The notes under the pieces were generated by a model. That model was not told where the DNA came from and did not search any database. It was given only the letters and a program-made list of their open reading frames with translations. This document shows, piece after piece, positions 7,942-16,137 of a stretch of 64,000 bases of DNA. This DNA comes from Enteractinococcus fodinae (GTDB lineage: Bacteria > Actinomycetota > Actinomycetes > Actinomycetales > Micrococcaceae): NCBI RefSeq assembly GCF_031458395.1, contig NZ_JAVDYJ010000001.1, positions 434,001-498,000 of the forward strand, written 5' to 3'. The stretch's first letter is position 1, and each line of letters starts with the position of its first letter. A program made the translations under genes and the position numbers.

Positions 7942-8754
7942 TTAATAGCTGGTGGTTTCGGTTTCGACGGTGGTCCACTTGGCCGCCAATTGTTCGGTCG
8001 CCCGAGCCAACAGTGCCACATCGGCACCAACGTTGACGAAGTCCGCACCCGCCTCGACATAGTCTTGTGCCTGGTCGGGGTTGAAAGCGTTGACCCCGGC
8101 GAACACCCCGGCTGCTTTGGCCTTGGCGATGACGTTTTTCGCGGCTGCCACCACCTCGGGATGGTTTTGCTGGCCGGTGTAGCCCATCGACGCCGACAAA
8201 TCCGAGGGGCCGATGAACACCCCGTCGATGCCCTTGACCGCCAGGATGTCATCGAGGTGTTCCAGCGCCTCGGCGGTTTCAATCTGGATGGTCAGCGTGA
8301 TGGTCTCACGCGCGGTGGCCAGGTAGTCGGGGTAGCGTCCCCAGGCGCCCGACCGTGCCAGTGCCGAACCGATACCGCGCACGCCTTCGGGCGGGTAAGC
8401 GACCGCGGCGGCGGCCTTGCGAGCATCGTCAGGGGTGAAGATCATCGGGATGACCAACGACTGAGCACCCAAGTCCAAGTACTGCTTGATGAGCGTGGTG
8501 TTGTTCTCGGGGATCCGCACCACCGGGATGGACTCGTATCCGGCAATCGCGCGCAGCTGGTTTTGGACGGATTCCAAACTCAGCGGTGAGTGCTCGGCGT
8601 CGATGATGAGGTAATCCATCCCGGCACCAGCCACAATTTCGGCGATCCCAGCATCCCCGGAGGATAGGAACATGCCGGCGGCCGCCCGATTGCGTTGGGC
8701 TTTCGCTTCGTCGGTAAATAAGGATTTTAAAGAGGGGCGTGGGGTCAGAGCCAT
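7942..8754 (-). CDS. hpaI: 4-hydroxy-2-oxoheptane-1,7-dioate aldolase (HpcH/HpaI family)
   Basis: HpaI splits 4-hydroxy-2-oxoheptanedioate into pyruvate and succinic semialdehyde, the last step of homoprotocatechuate (3,4-dihydroxyphenylacetate) meta-cleavage. The 270-residue TIM-barrel protein has IIDAEHSPLSL (catalytic His55), a metal-binding Glu in the TIQIETAEAL strand and Asp in VFIGPSDLSAS. The ATG at 8754 has AAAGGA upstream; a longer open frame runs back into hpaH and is not the gene. It lies 31 nt downstream of hpaH, so the two form one operon under the palindrome at 9602-9613. Confidence 0.92.
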   Translation of the reverse strand: MALTPRPSLKSLFTDEAKAQRNRAAAGMFLSSGDAGIAEIVAGAGMDYLIIDAEHSPLSLESVQNQLRAIAGYESIPVVRIPENNTTLIKQYLDLGAQSLVIPMIFTPDDARKAAAAVAYPPEGVRGIGSALARSGAWGRYPDYLATARETITLTIQIETAEALEHLDDILAVKGIDGVFIGPSDLSASMGYTGQQNHPEVVAAAKNVIAKAKAAGVFAGVNAFNPDQAQDYVEAGADFVNVGADVALLARATEQLAAKWTTVETETTSY

Positions 8755-8785
8755 AAAGAGTCCTTTGCGTGACGGAGTGGCGGGA

Positions 8786-9571
8786 TTAGTCGAACTGGAT
8801 ACCGATGCTGCCCAGTGGGCCAAATTCGGCGAACACCGTATCGCCCTCGTGCACCCACATGTACCGGGTGAATGAACCGGCCAGAATAATTTCGCCGGCG
8901 GCCAGATAATCGTCGTGGCCGGCCAGGCGGTTGGCCAACCAGTGCACGCCATTGGCCGGATGGCCCAAAATACCGGCCGACAGACCGGTTTCCATAATCT
9001 CGTTATTGCGCCACAGCGCGCCCCCGACCCACCGCAGGTCGATCTCATCGGGTTTCACGGGAGTTCCGCCCAACACCATTGCGCCCAGTGCGGCGTTATC
9101 CGAAATGGTGTCGGTGATGGTGCGGCCTTCCATCTCGATGTGGGCATCGAGCACTTCCAACGCGGGTGTGACGTATTCGGTGGCGCGCAGCACGTCAAAA
9201 ATATTGACGTTGGGTCCACGCAGGTCGTCTTTCAGTACGAAGGCCAGCTCAATTTCGATCCGTGGGTGGGTGTACTGTTTCCACTCAAAGACATGACCGG
9301 ATTCGAACACTTGATCATCAAAGATCACGCCGTAGTCGGGTTCGTCGATGCCGGTTGCTGCCTGCATCGCTTTGGATGTCAGGCCGATTTTGTGCCCGAC
9401 TTTGCGGCGACCGCTCTCCACCTGGCGCTCAGCCCAGATTTTTTGGATCGCGTAGGAATCTTCGACCACCATGTCGGGGTACCGTTTCGTCAGCAGCGGC
9501 ACCGGTTTGCGGTCAATATTGGCCTGGTGCAACTCGTCAGCGATTTTGACGTGAGTTTCGTGATCTAACAT
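8786..9571 (-). CDS. hpaH: 2-oxo-hept-3-ene-1,7-dioate hydratase
   Basis: HpaH adds water to 2-oxohept-3-ene-1,7-dioate to give the HpaI substrate. The 261-residue protein belongs to the FAH-like hydratase/decarboxylase family (MhpD/DmpE/HpcG). It shows the conserved GHKIGLTSKAMQ, the metal-binding IEIELAFVL segment and HPANGVHWLANRL near the end. The ATG at 9571 has AAGGAG 5 nt upstream. It is the first gene of hpaH-hpaI, and its 77-bp upstream gap, shared with the end of selB, contains an operator identical to that of the other hpa locus. Confidence 0.92.
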   Translation of the reverse strand: MLDHETHVKIADELHQANIDRKPVPLLTKRYPDMVVEDSYAIQKIWAERQVESGRRKVGHKIGLTSKAMQAATGIDEPDYGVIFDDQVFESGHVFEWKQYTHPRIEIELAFVLKDDLRGPNVNIFDVLRATEYVTPALEVLDAHIEMEGRTITDTISDNAALGAMVLGGTPVKPDEIDLRWVGGALWRNNEIMETGLSAGILGHPANGVHWLANRLAGHDDYLAAGEIILAGSFTRYMWVHEGDTVFAEFGPLGSIGIQFD

Positions 9572-9601
9572 CGGACTCCTTCGCGTCGAACAGCCTGTCC
9601 C

Positions 9602-9613
9602 AATCGTATACGA
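9602..9613. promoter_or_regulatory. Putative GntR operator at hpaH
   Basis: AATCGTATACGA, with the palindromic core TCGTATACGA at 9604-9613, lies 33 nt upstream of hpaH. The identical 12-mer lies upstream of the hpaG-led operon (45023-45034). The GT-N2-AC dyad fits the general GntR-family operator form. Binding is inferred from the sharing, not shown. Confidence 0.65.
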
Positions 9614-9648
9614 AACCGTGCGGGAGCGGTTGGTGGGGTGTCTTCGAC

Positions 9649-11436
9649 CTATCGACCGCTGACTTTGCGCAGGTTGCCGTCGAGGCGCTGAGTCCAGCCG
9701 CGCTCATCGAGATGCTCTAGCAAGGGGATCAGAGTGCGACGGGTGGTCCCCAAAGCTTTGCGAGCATCGGCTGCGGTGAACGGCTGATCCAATTGGACTA
9801 GGTGGCGCATGGCCAGCGCCGGAGCCTTGGGTCCCAGGACGATGTTGTCCGCCAGACGCACGAGTCGCTGTTGTTTCGCTGCCGCCGCGAGGTCTTTGTC
9901 CCCTAGCTTCAACTCGTTGAGCTCATCCGCCGTGGGAGCGGTGAAGGGGTCTTGTTCCAGACGGCGCTCCAGCGTGGCGATAGATGCTTCGGCAGCCCCA
10001 AGCGATGGTCGCAGTTCCGGGTTGGAGACCCGTCCTTCGGTCTGCTGAAATCCGGCCTCGGTAACCACCAGGGGCAGGAGTTCGCGATCCGGAAGCGCTA
10101 ACAAATTCACTGCAGCCTGCTGGGAGATGCCACCGGCACTCGGGTCCTTGTCATAGTGCTGCTTGACTGCCGCATCCAAGTCCTGGGTCCATGCGGCCAG
10201 TGCGCTCCGGGCCACAAACCAACCAGCGTGTTCGTGAACTGTTGCCGGCAGGGGACTCGGTACTGGAATGTTCATCGCGGTGATCTGGGCCTGCAATACG
10301 GCCCGCCGTCGTGCAACCTCGAGCTCAAGGTGGTTGTTTGTGTTGAGATCGGCCAGTGTTCTGGCACGCCGGGCGGCGGCACCGCGACGACGTAGTTCCG
10401 GCGGATCGACGTCGAGCACGGTCGCCCCGCCGGTGATGAGTCGTTGCCCGGTGCCACGCAGAATAAACCGGTCACCGACGTGAAGCGGTAATGTGCGATC
10501 CAGACTCAAGCGCGCGAACCGGGGACCGAAGGGTCTGCAGTGCACGTAGGTAGTGGCCGTGCCGATGTGTACCGAGAATTCTTGGCCCAGCTCGGTGAAG
10601 TCGACCTCCGGGGTACCCATCACGTCAATGACATCGGTGTCCCACCAAGCATCCGGCGTGACCAGCACGTCTCCGCGAGAAATCTCCTCGACCTTGACAC
10701 CGCGGATATTCACCGCAGCTCGCGTGACCGGGGGGAGCGTCTCGGCGCTGGTGCCGTGGCTCTGCAGGCCGCGAATCGTCACGGTTTTGTCGGCGACCTC
10801 AAGGGTGTCTTCGAGCCGAAGTGTGCCTGCGGCCAAAGTCCCGGTGACGACAGTCCCGGCTCCTTTGACCGCAAAGGAGCGGTCGACCCAGTAGCGGATC
10901 GGCGCGTTGGTATCGGCGGGGGGCACGTTGCTCAGGACGTCGGCCAGCGTGGAGCGAAATTCGTCCAACCCTGTGCCCTCCACGGCCGATGTCGCCACGA
11001 TCGGCGCATCGGCCAGCCCGGTGTCTGCCAACTCGTGACGCACCTGGTCTGTGACGATCTCTAGGTTTTCGGGGGCCAGATCGTATCGCGAGATGACCAC
11101 GACTCCATGTTGAATACCCAGGGCCCTGATCGCGTCCCGGTGCTCAGCGGTCTGAGCCTGCCAGCCCTCATCTGCTGCCACCACCAAACACACGATCGGG
11201 GCAGGGCCCAGGCCCGCTAACATGTTGCCCACAAAGCGTTCATGCCCGGGCACATCCACAAATGACACCGTCTGGCCCGACTCGAGGGTCATCGCCGCAA
11301 ATCCGAGGTCGATGGTCAGTCCGCGCTCGCGTTCTTCATCCCAGCGATCGGTTTCGGTACCGGTCAAGGCGCGCACGAGAGCGGACTTGCCGTGGTCGAC
11401 GTGTCCGGCGGTTGCGATGACAAACTGTTCAGTCAC
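9649..11436 (-). CDS. selB: Selenocysteine-specific elongation factor SelB
   Basis: SelB is the GTPase that delivers Sec-tRNA-Sec to the ribosome at UGA codons marked by a SECIS hairpin. The 595-residue protein starts with the G1 loop GHVDHGKS (11-18) and G3 DVPGHERF (61-68). EF-Tu-like beta-barrel domains follow, and then a C-terminal winged-helix region that in the family binds the SECIS RNA. The G4 position reads SRYD rather than NKxD, which is variable in SelB proteins. The GTG start at 11436 overlaps the selA stop by 4 nt and has GAGGAGG upstream, so it is translated coupled to selA. Confidence 0.95.
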   Translation of the reverse strand: MTEQFVIATAGHVDHGKSALVRALTGTETDRWDEERERGLTIDLGFAAMTLESGQTVSFVDVPGHERFVGNMLAGLGPAPIVCLVVAADEGWQAQTAEHRDAIRALGIQHGVVVISRYDLAPENLEIVTDQVRHELADTGLADAPIVATSAVEGTGLDEFRSTLADVLSNVPPADTNAPIRYWVDRSFAVKGAGTVVTGTLAAGTLRLEDTLEVADKTVTIRGLQSHGTSAETLPPVTRAAVNIRGVKVEEISRGDVLVTPDAWWDTDVIDVMGTPEVDFTELGQEFSVHIGTATTYVHCRPFGPRFARLSLDRTLPLHVGDRFILRGTGQRLITGGATVLDVDPPELRRRGAAARRARTLADLNTNNHLELEVARRRAVLQAQITAMNIPVPSPLPATVHEHAGWFVARSALAAWTQDLDAAVKQHYDKDPSAGGISQQAAVNLLALPDRELLPLVVTEAGFQQTEGRVSNPELRPSLGAAEASIATLERRLEQDPFTAPTADELNELKLGDKDLAAAAKQQRLVRLADNIVLGPKAPALAMRHLVQLDQPFTAADARKALGTTRRTLIPLLEHLDERGWTQRLDGNLRKVSGR

Positions 11437-12746
11437 GCATCCTCCTCCAGAAGCTCTTGCAGGCGCTGAAGAATGACAGCATCAGCCTCAACTGGTACGC
11501 AGCGAAGATCCAGCAGACAACGTCCATCGGTCACCCGCGGAAGGATCGCAGGGCTGCCTGTTCGCAACGGTTTTGCAAGGGCTTCGTCAAGACTAATAGC
11601 CCACCCGGGCAGGGGCACGCCGGCACCACCGCCGCCGCCCACGCGCCCATCGTGGGCCACGACTTCCGCGCCCACTGCTTCGGCAATACGTACACTGCGG
11701 CGGTGCAATTCATCCGGGTCGATATGCAGCGCATCGCGGACCGGTGTGGACGGGGCGTTCAGTGTTGCTTCCAGCGCGGCCAGCGTGAATTTATCTGCCC
11801 GAAACGCTCGAGCCAGCGGGTGGGTGGCGAGTCCGCTGATCACTTCACGGGTGCCCAGCAATAACCCGGCTTGCGGGCCGCCCAGCAACTTATCGCCACT
11901 GGCAATGACCACATCGGCACCGGCGCGCAGGGCTTCCCCGATCGTCGGTTCATTCGGCAGCGCCGGGTCCCGTTCGAACAACCCCGATCCGACGTCCACG
12001 ATGAGCGGCACGTCATGTTCTCTGGCCAGCTCGGCCAACTGTTTGGTCTCGACATCGGAGTTGAACCCGCCAATCCAATAGTTCGACGGATGCACCTTCA
12101 AGATCCCCCCGGTGCGCTCGGTGATGGCGTCCCGGTAATCATCGAGATTGGTCCGGTTGGTCGCGCCGACCTCTCGTAGTTGCACGCCCGTGGAAGTGAT
12201 CAGGTCCGGCAGGCGGAATCCGGCTCCAATCTCGACGAGCTCACCCCGACTGATGACCACTTCGGGCCTATCCGCCCTCACCGACAGCGCAGTGGTGGCC
12301 AGAGAGAGTGCGGCCGCACCGTTATTGACGACCAGAGCGTCTTCGGCATCCGGTGCAGCAGCCAACAGGGCAGCCTTGGCCCAGGTTCCCCGTTTGCTGC
12401 GTTTGCCATCGCGCAGGTCCAGTTCCAAATCAACGTATCCGGCCGCCGTGATCAGCGCGTCTCGTGCAGCATCAGACAGTGGCGCCCGACCGAGGTTGGT
12501 ATGGATGATCACGCCGGTGGCATTCAACACCGACGACAACCGGGTCGGTGAGGCCTGCTCTACTGCAGCAATAACCTGCTCGGTCACCTCGGTAGGGGCG
12601 ATGTCGCCAGCGCGTGCGGACTCCTGCACGGTCGTGATGATGCGCCGGATCATCTGGGGTGCCAATCGCTTGCTGGCGGCCGCGACCTGGTCGAGCGCAA
12701 GCAGCCGGTCGGTGGAGGGAATCGTTCGGCGCGGATCTGGGCTCAC
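11433..12746 (-). CDS. selA: L-seryl-tRNA(Sec) selenium transferase SelA
   Basis: SelA is a PLP enzyme that converts Ser-tRNA-Sec to Sec-tRNA-Sec with selenophosphate. The 437-residue protein has the signature SGDKLLGGPQAGLLLG with the PLP lysine, the N-terminal tRNA-binding region, and TGVIIHTNLGRAPL early in the protein. I chose the GTG at 12746, preceded by AAAGGA 6 nt away. The frame stays open upstream through tRNA-Sec, so an automatic call might wrongly extend the protein by about 56 residues into the tRNA gene. It is followed by overlapping selB. Confidence 0.95.
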   Translation of the reverse strand: MSPDPRRTIPSTDRLLALDQVAAASKRLAPQMIRRIITTVQESARAGDIAPTEVTEQVIAAVEQASPTRLSSVLNATGVIIHTNLGRAPLSDAARDALITAAGYVDLELDLRDGKRSKRGTWAKAALLAAAPDAEDALVVNNGAAALSLATTALSVRADRPEVVISRGELVEIGAGFRLPDLITSTGVQLREVGATNRTNLDDYRDAITERTGGILKVHPSNYWIGGFNSDVETKQLAELAREHDVPLIVDVGSGLFERDPALPNEPTIGEALRAGADVVIASGDKLLGGPQAGLLLGTREVISGLATHPLARAFRADKFTLAALEATLNAPSTPVRDALHIDPDELHRRSVRIAEAVGAEVVAHDGRVGGGGGAGVPLPGWAISLDEALAKPLRTGSPAILPRVTDGRCLLDLRCVPVEADAVILQRLQELLEEDA

Positions 12747-12788
12747 CGCACGTCCTTTCCATACACAAGCGCAGGCGGGAAGAAAGTT

Positions 12789-12884
12789 TGGCGGAGGCGG
12801 ACGGGAATCGAACCCGCCAGACCAAGCTACTTGGTCTCGTCGGTTTTGAAGACCGCGGGGACCACCAGGAACCCTGACGCCTCC
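12789..12884 (-). tRNA. selC: tRNA-Sec (anticodon UCA)
   Basis: A 96-nt tRNA including an encoded CCA end. The acceptor arm is GGAGGCG with CGCCTCC. The anticodon loop is CTTCAAA, reading UCA (decodes UGA). The long variable arm has an 8-bp stem (AGACCAAG with CTTGGTCT), and the T-loop is TTCGATT with a G-C rich stem. Length and long extra arm are those of bacterial tRNA-Sec. It lies 42 nt upstream of selA on the same strand and back-to-back with selD. Confidence 0.95.
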
Positions 12885-12958
12885 AAAAACACAAACTATC
12901 ACGTTTAGGACCAAGCAGCATCGTCGGATGGCCCCTGTCGCGTCCGGTCCGGCGTTCC

Positions 12959-12964
12959 TATACT
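12959..12964 (+). promoter_or_regulatory. -10 element of selD
   Basis: TATACT lies 7 nt before the selD ATG, so transcription would begin at or just before the start codon, giving a leaderless or nearly leaderless mRNA, which is common in Actinobacteria. No good -35 hexamer is visible. A GGGG 4 nt before the ATG could instead serve as a weak ribosome site. Confidence 0.45.
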
Positions 12965-12971
12965 GGGGATC

Positions 12972-13976
12972 ATGTCTGAGACTTTAGAATCCCACACCCT
13001 GCCACGTTTGACCACCACAGCCTCCGGTGGTGGCTGCGCCTGCAAAATCCCGCCCGGGGAGCTAGAAGAGGCCGTTGCCCAGCTCGCCGGCCAGGACTAC
13101 GACGAAGTGATCGTCGGCCTCGACGACGGTGACGACGCAGCTGCAGTCCGACTAGAGGGCAATACCGCGATCCTCTCGACGGCTGACTTCTTCACCCCTG
13201 TGGTCGATTCAGCCTATGACTGGGGTCGGATCGCTGCGGCCAATGCGATGAGCGATATATACGCCATGGGCGGCCGCCCGATCGTAGCGATCAACCTGAT
13301 GGGATGGCCTCGGGGGGTATTACCGGCCGAACTGATGTCCGAAGTTTTGGCCGGTGGGCTGGCCGTCGGGAAACAGGCCGGTTGCCCGGTCATCGGTGGG
13401 CATACTGTCGATGACCCCGAACCGAAATACGGCATGGCCGTGACCGGAGTTGCGCAGGCCGATCAGCTGCTGCGCAATGACGCTGCACAAGCCGGGTTGC
13501 CGCTGACATTGACCAAACCGATTGGCCTGGGTCTGTTGAATAACCGGCACAAAGCCACCGGTGAAGTCTTCGAAGAAGCCATCGCCACGATGACGACCCT
13601 CAACAAGGAAGCCTCCGAGCAGGCAGTCGCCGCCGGGGTTAAAGCCGCCACCGATGTCACCGGTTTCGGGCTGTTGGGGCACCTATACAAAATGATGCGT
13701 GCCTCCGGGACCGGGGCGGTCCTCGAGCGCAGCGCTGTCCCACTGGTTGAAGGTGGAGCGGATGCGCTCGCGAAAGGTTACGTTTCTGGTGGCACCCGTC
13801 GAAACCTTGAATGGGTCGGCCCACACGTTGAAACCGGAGCAGGGATCATCGAAGACGACCTACTGGTGTTAGCTGACGCCCAAACTTCAGGCGGCCTGCT
13901 GGTGGTCGGCGAACTACCGGGCCACCCAATCATCGGGTACACAACCGAACGTGCCGGTGTGGTCGAGGTCCGTTAG
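12972..13976 (+). CDS. selD: Selenide, water dikinase (selenophosphate synthetase)
   Basis: SelD makes selenophosphate from selenide and ATP, the selenium donor for SelA. The 334-residue protein has the N-terminal catalytic loop GGGCACKIPP with Cys22 (the Cys/Sec17 position of the E. coli enzyme) and Lys25, so this SelD is itself a Cys form. AIRS-type ATP-binding follows, with aspartates in VGLDDGDDAA and the TDVTGFGLLGH motif. It is divergent from selC-selA-selB and overlaps the convergent nrfD-type gene by 4 nt. Confidence 0.96.
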   Translation: MSETLESHTLPRLTTTASGGGCACKIPPGELEEAVAQLAGQDYDEVIVGLDDGDDAAAVRLEGNTAILSTADFFTPVVDSAYDWGRIAAANAMSDIYAMGGRPIVAINLMGWPRGVLPAELMSEVLAGGLAVGKQAGCPVIGGHTVDDPEPKYGMAVTGVAQADQLLRNDAAQAGLPLTLTKPIGLGLLNNRHKATGEVFEEAIATMTTLNKEASEQAVAAGVKAATDVTGFGLLGHLYKMMRASGTGAVLERSAVPLVEGGADALAKGYVSGGTRRNLEWVGPHVETGAGIIEDDLLVLADAQTSGGLLVVGELPGHPIIGYTTERAGVVEVR

Positions 13977-15076
13977 CCGACCGTGACGATCGAGTCGTCC
14001 ACGATGCCCTGGGCGCGACGTGCTTCGAGTCGTGCTTTCTGCGGCTCAACCACATGGCGTGGATCTTTCGTGGAGTTGATACCAGCATCCATGATGGCCG
14101 AACGGGTAAGGAACGATGCGGTGGCCAGTGCCGCACCGGATGCGACGGCAGCGATCCGGTTACCACTGAGCAGGGCCGCACCGATACCGCCAGCAATGGT
14201 GAGGCGTTTAGCCCAGCGGAGCCGCTGACCGGGTTTGCCGGTTTTCAGTGGTTCCGCTTCGGCCGGGTGCATCGGCTCGGTGAGCTTTTCCGAAAAGTAC
14301 AGTTCCGACGCTGCGCCGATGGCGGCAAAAGCCCTGGCGGGTCGGGTCTCAGCGGTCGGGGTAGTGATCAGTGCCGCGCCGGAGGAGGCCATGGCCGCCG
14401 ACGACACGAACAGATACGACAAGTTCTCTTTCCCGGCGTTCCAGGTGGGGACCGCGGTGTCTGCCAGCAGCGCGCCGGTATAAGAGGCCAGGGGAGCGCC
14501 AAGGACTGCTGCCAGTGTCCCGGATGGTTTTTCGAGTGCTCTCGAAATCGGGCGGAGTATCCCGATCGGCAGTTTTTCGCCGGTCATTCGGTCAATGTCA
14601 GTGGCCGCTGCGACTCCGGCAGTGGTACCGAAAGATGCCAAGATCCATGTCCCCATGTTCATGGGGGACGATGGCTTGAACGTCCGCATCATGTGGTGGA
14701 AGCGCTCTGGTCGACCAAGGTCTACAATAAGAAACCCTGTGCCGGCTATGGTCGCGGCAAGAGCGGTGAGCCGAGTGTTTCGACGTAGCTTGGTGAAACC
14801 GATCGCGTCAGCCCCGGCGGCCAGCATAGCGGAGCCACCGGCGAGCCCACCGAGGAACAGGTACGCGGAGATCTTGTAGTCCCACGGTGGGGCTTTGACG
14901 ATGTGGCGGCCGTAGTACGAGTCGGAGAATTCGACGTCGTCCACCATCGGCATTTCGCGCCCACCATCGCCGCCACCGCGTCGTCGGCCACTGCCGGGGC
15001 GTCGGTTGTTGTCGCGCTTCTTTTTGCGACGGGTCTGGTGTTCTGGCCGGTAGGCGTCGAAATCTGACAGAGTCAC
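13973..15076 (-). CDS. Formate dehydrogenase membrane subunit, NrfD/PsrC family
   Basis: A 367-residue NrfD-type integral membrane protein, the likely quinone-side anchor of the formate dehydrogenase encoded upstream. About eight hydrophobic segments begin at residue 70 (KISAYLFLGGLAGGSAML). Before them lies an unusual 60-residue hydrophilic N-terminus with a strongly basic stretch (RRKKKRDNNRR and GRRRGGG at 16-36). The GTG start overlaps the stop of the iron-sulfur subunit (GTGA), so expression is coupled. It is not a FdnI-type cytochrome b: the protein is NrfD-like and lacks that family's haem pattern. Confidence 0.88.
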   Translation of the reverse strand: MTLSDFDAYRPEHQTRRKKKRDNNRRPGSGRRRGGGDGGREMPMVDDVEFSDSYYGRHIVKAPPWDYKISAYLFLGGLAGGSAMLAAGADAIGFTKLRRNTRLTALAATIAGTGFLIVDLGRPERFHHMMRTFKPSSPMNMGTWILASFGTTAGVAAATDIDRMTGEKLPIGILRPISRALEKPSGTLAAVLGAPLASYTGALLADTAVPTWNAGKENLSYLFVSSAAMASSGAALITTPTAETRPARAFAAIGAASELYFSEKLTEPMHPAEAEPLKTGKPGQRLRWAKRLTIAGGIGAALLSGNRIAAVASGAALATASFLTRSAIMDAGINSTKDPRHVVEPQKARLEARRAQGIVDDSIVTVG

Positions 15077-16137
15077 TTCTTGCGGGCTCCTAGGAATGCG
15101 GTTGCTGCGGCAGCAAGCATGCCAGCGGCAGCAATGCCGACTCGTTTATACATCGCGGGCAGATCCTTGGTGGGCACCTGTGGATCTGGTGGCAGACCGT
15201 AGACTTCTGGTTCATCGAGCAGGAGAAAGACCGAGCCGATGCCGCCCACTCCGTCATTGGGGTTCGCGCCGTAGAGGCGGGCTTCGGTCTGGCCCTGTTC
15301 GTGCATCGTGGTGACACGTTCTTTGGCCGAGTCAATCATGTCGGTCTGAGTACCGAACTTGATCGATTCAGTCGGGCAGGTTTTAGCGCACGCCGGGGTC
15401 TGGCCATCAACTAACCGGTCGTAGCACAGCGTGCACTTTTTGGCCGTGCCAGCGTGTTTGACTTCCATCGCGTATCGCGAGTCGGTGCGATCTGGTTTGG
15501 TATGAATCGTGCCGGTATCACGGCGTTCGATGACACCGAAGGGGCAACCGGCCACACAGGTACCGCACCCGTTACAAATATCATCTTGGACAACCACGGT
15601 GCCGTGCTCAGTCCGGTACAGTGCACCGGTCGGGCAGACGTCCAAGCAACCGGCGAAGGTGCAGTGCTTGCATACGTCAGAGCTCATCAACCACCGGAAC
15701 TCCGGGGTATCCGGGTTCGGTGGGTTATCGACCTGCTCTTTGATCCGCACCCCGGGGGACCCGAATTCCGGCATACCGACGTTCTTTGCGGTCGACTGCT
15801 TCTTCTCGGGCGCACCAAAGGATGGCATGCCCAGGGCTGTGAGTTTTGCACCGGAGTCGCGTGCTTTTTGGATCTGCTCTTGGTCTTGTTCAATGAACGC
15901 GACGTGACGCCACGTGTTAGCTCCGAGGCCACCGGTGTTATCGTATGACGATTCCAAGAGTTCTAGGTCCCCCTTCATCGGGACCTCGTTCCACTCTTTA
16001 CAAGCTACTTCACACGCTTTACACCCGATACAGATGGAGGTGTCGGTAAAGAACCCTTTGCGTTCTTTCCCATCCTCGTACGCATCGATGAGTTGACCCG
16101 GTTTTTCCTTGAAATCAAACAAGACTGTCTCCTTCAT
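15073..16137 (-). CDS. fdhB: Formate dehydrogenase iron-sulfur subunit (FdhB/FdoH-like)
   Basis: The 354-residue electron-transfer subunit has four cysteine clusters for four [4Fe-4S] centres: CIGCKACEVAC (36-46), CKHCTFAGCLDVCP, CNGCGTCVAGCP and CTLCYDRLVDGQTPACAKTCP. One C-terminal membrane helix follows (AAAGMLAAAATAFLG), as in FdnH/FdoH. I took the ATG at 16137; a TTG at 16155 is the alternative, and neither has a strong ribosome site. The start lies inside the 3' end of fdhA, so translation is coupled. It hands electrons from the Mo/W site to the NrfD subunit. Confidence 0.92.
   Translation of the reverse strand: MKETVLFDFKEKPGQLIDAYEDGKERKGFFTDTSICIGCKACEVACKEWNEVPMKGDLELLESSYDNTGGLGANTWRHVAFIEQDQEQIQKARDSGAKLTALGMPSFGAPEKKQSTAKNVGMPEFGSPGVRIKEQVDNPPNPDTPEFRWLMSSDVCKHCTFAGCLDVCPTGALYRTEHGTVVVQDDICNGCGTCVAGCPFGVIERRDTGTIHTKPDRTDSRYAMEVKHAGTAKKCTLCYDRLVDGQTPACAKTCPTESIKFGTQTDMIDSAKERVTTMHEQGQTEARLYGANPNDGVGGIGSVFLLLDEPEVYGLPPDPQVPTKDLPAMYKRVGIAAAGMLAAAATAFLGARKK

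Noticed and set aside
8755-9048. N-terminal extension of HpaI into hpaH
   Set aside because: The extension translates the wrong frame of hpaH; the ATG at 8754 has a ribosome site and gives the family length.
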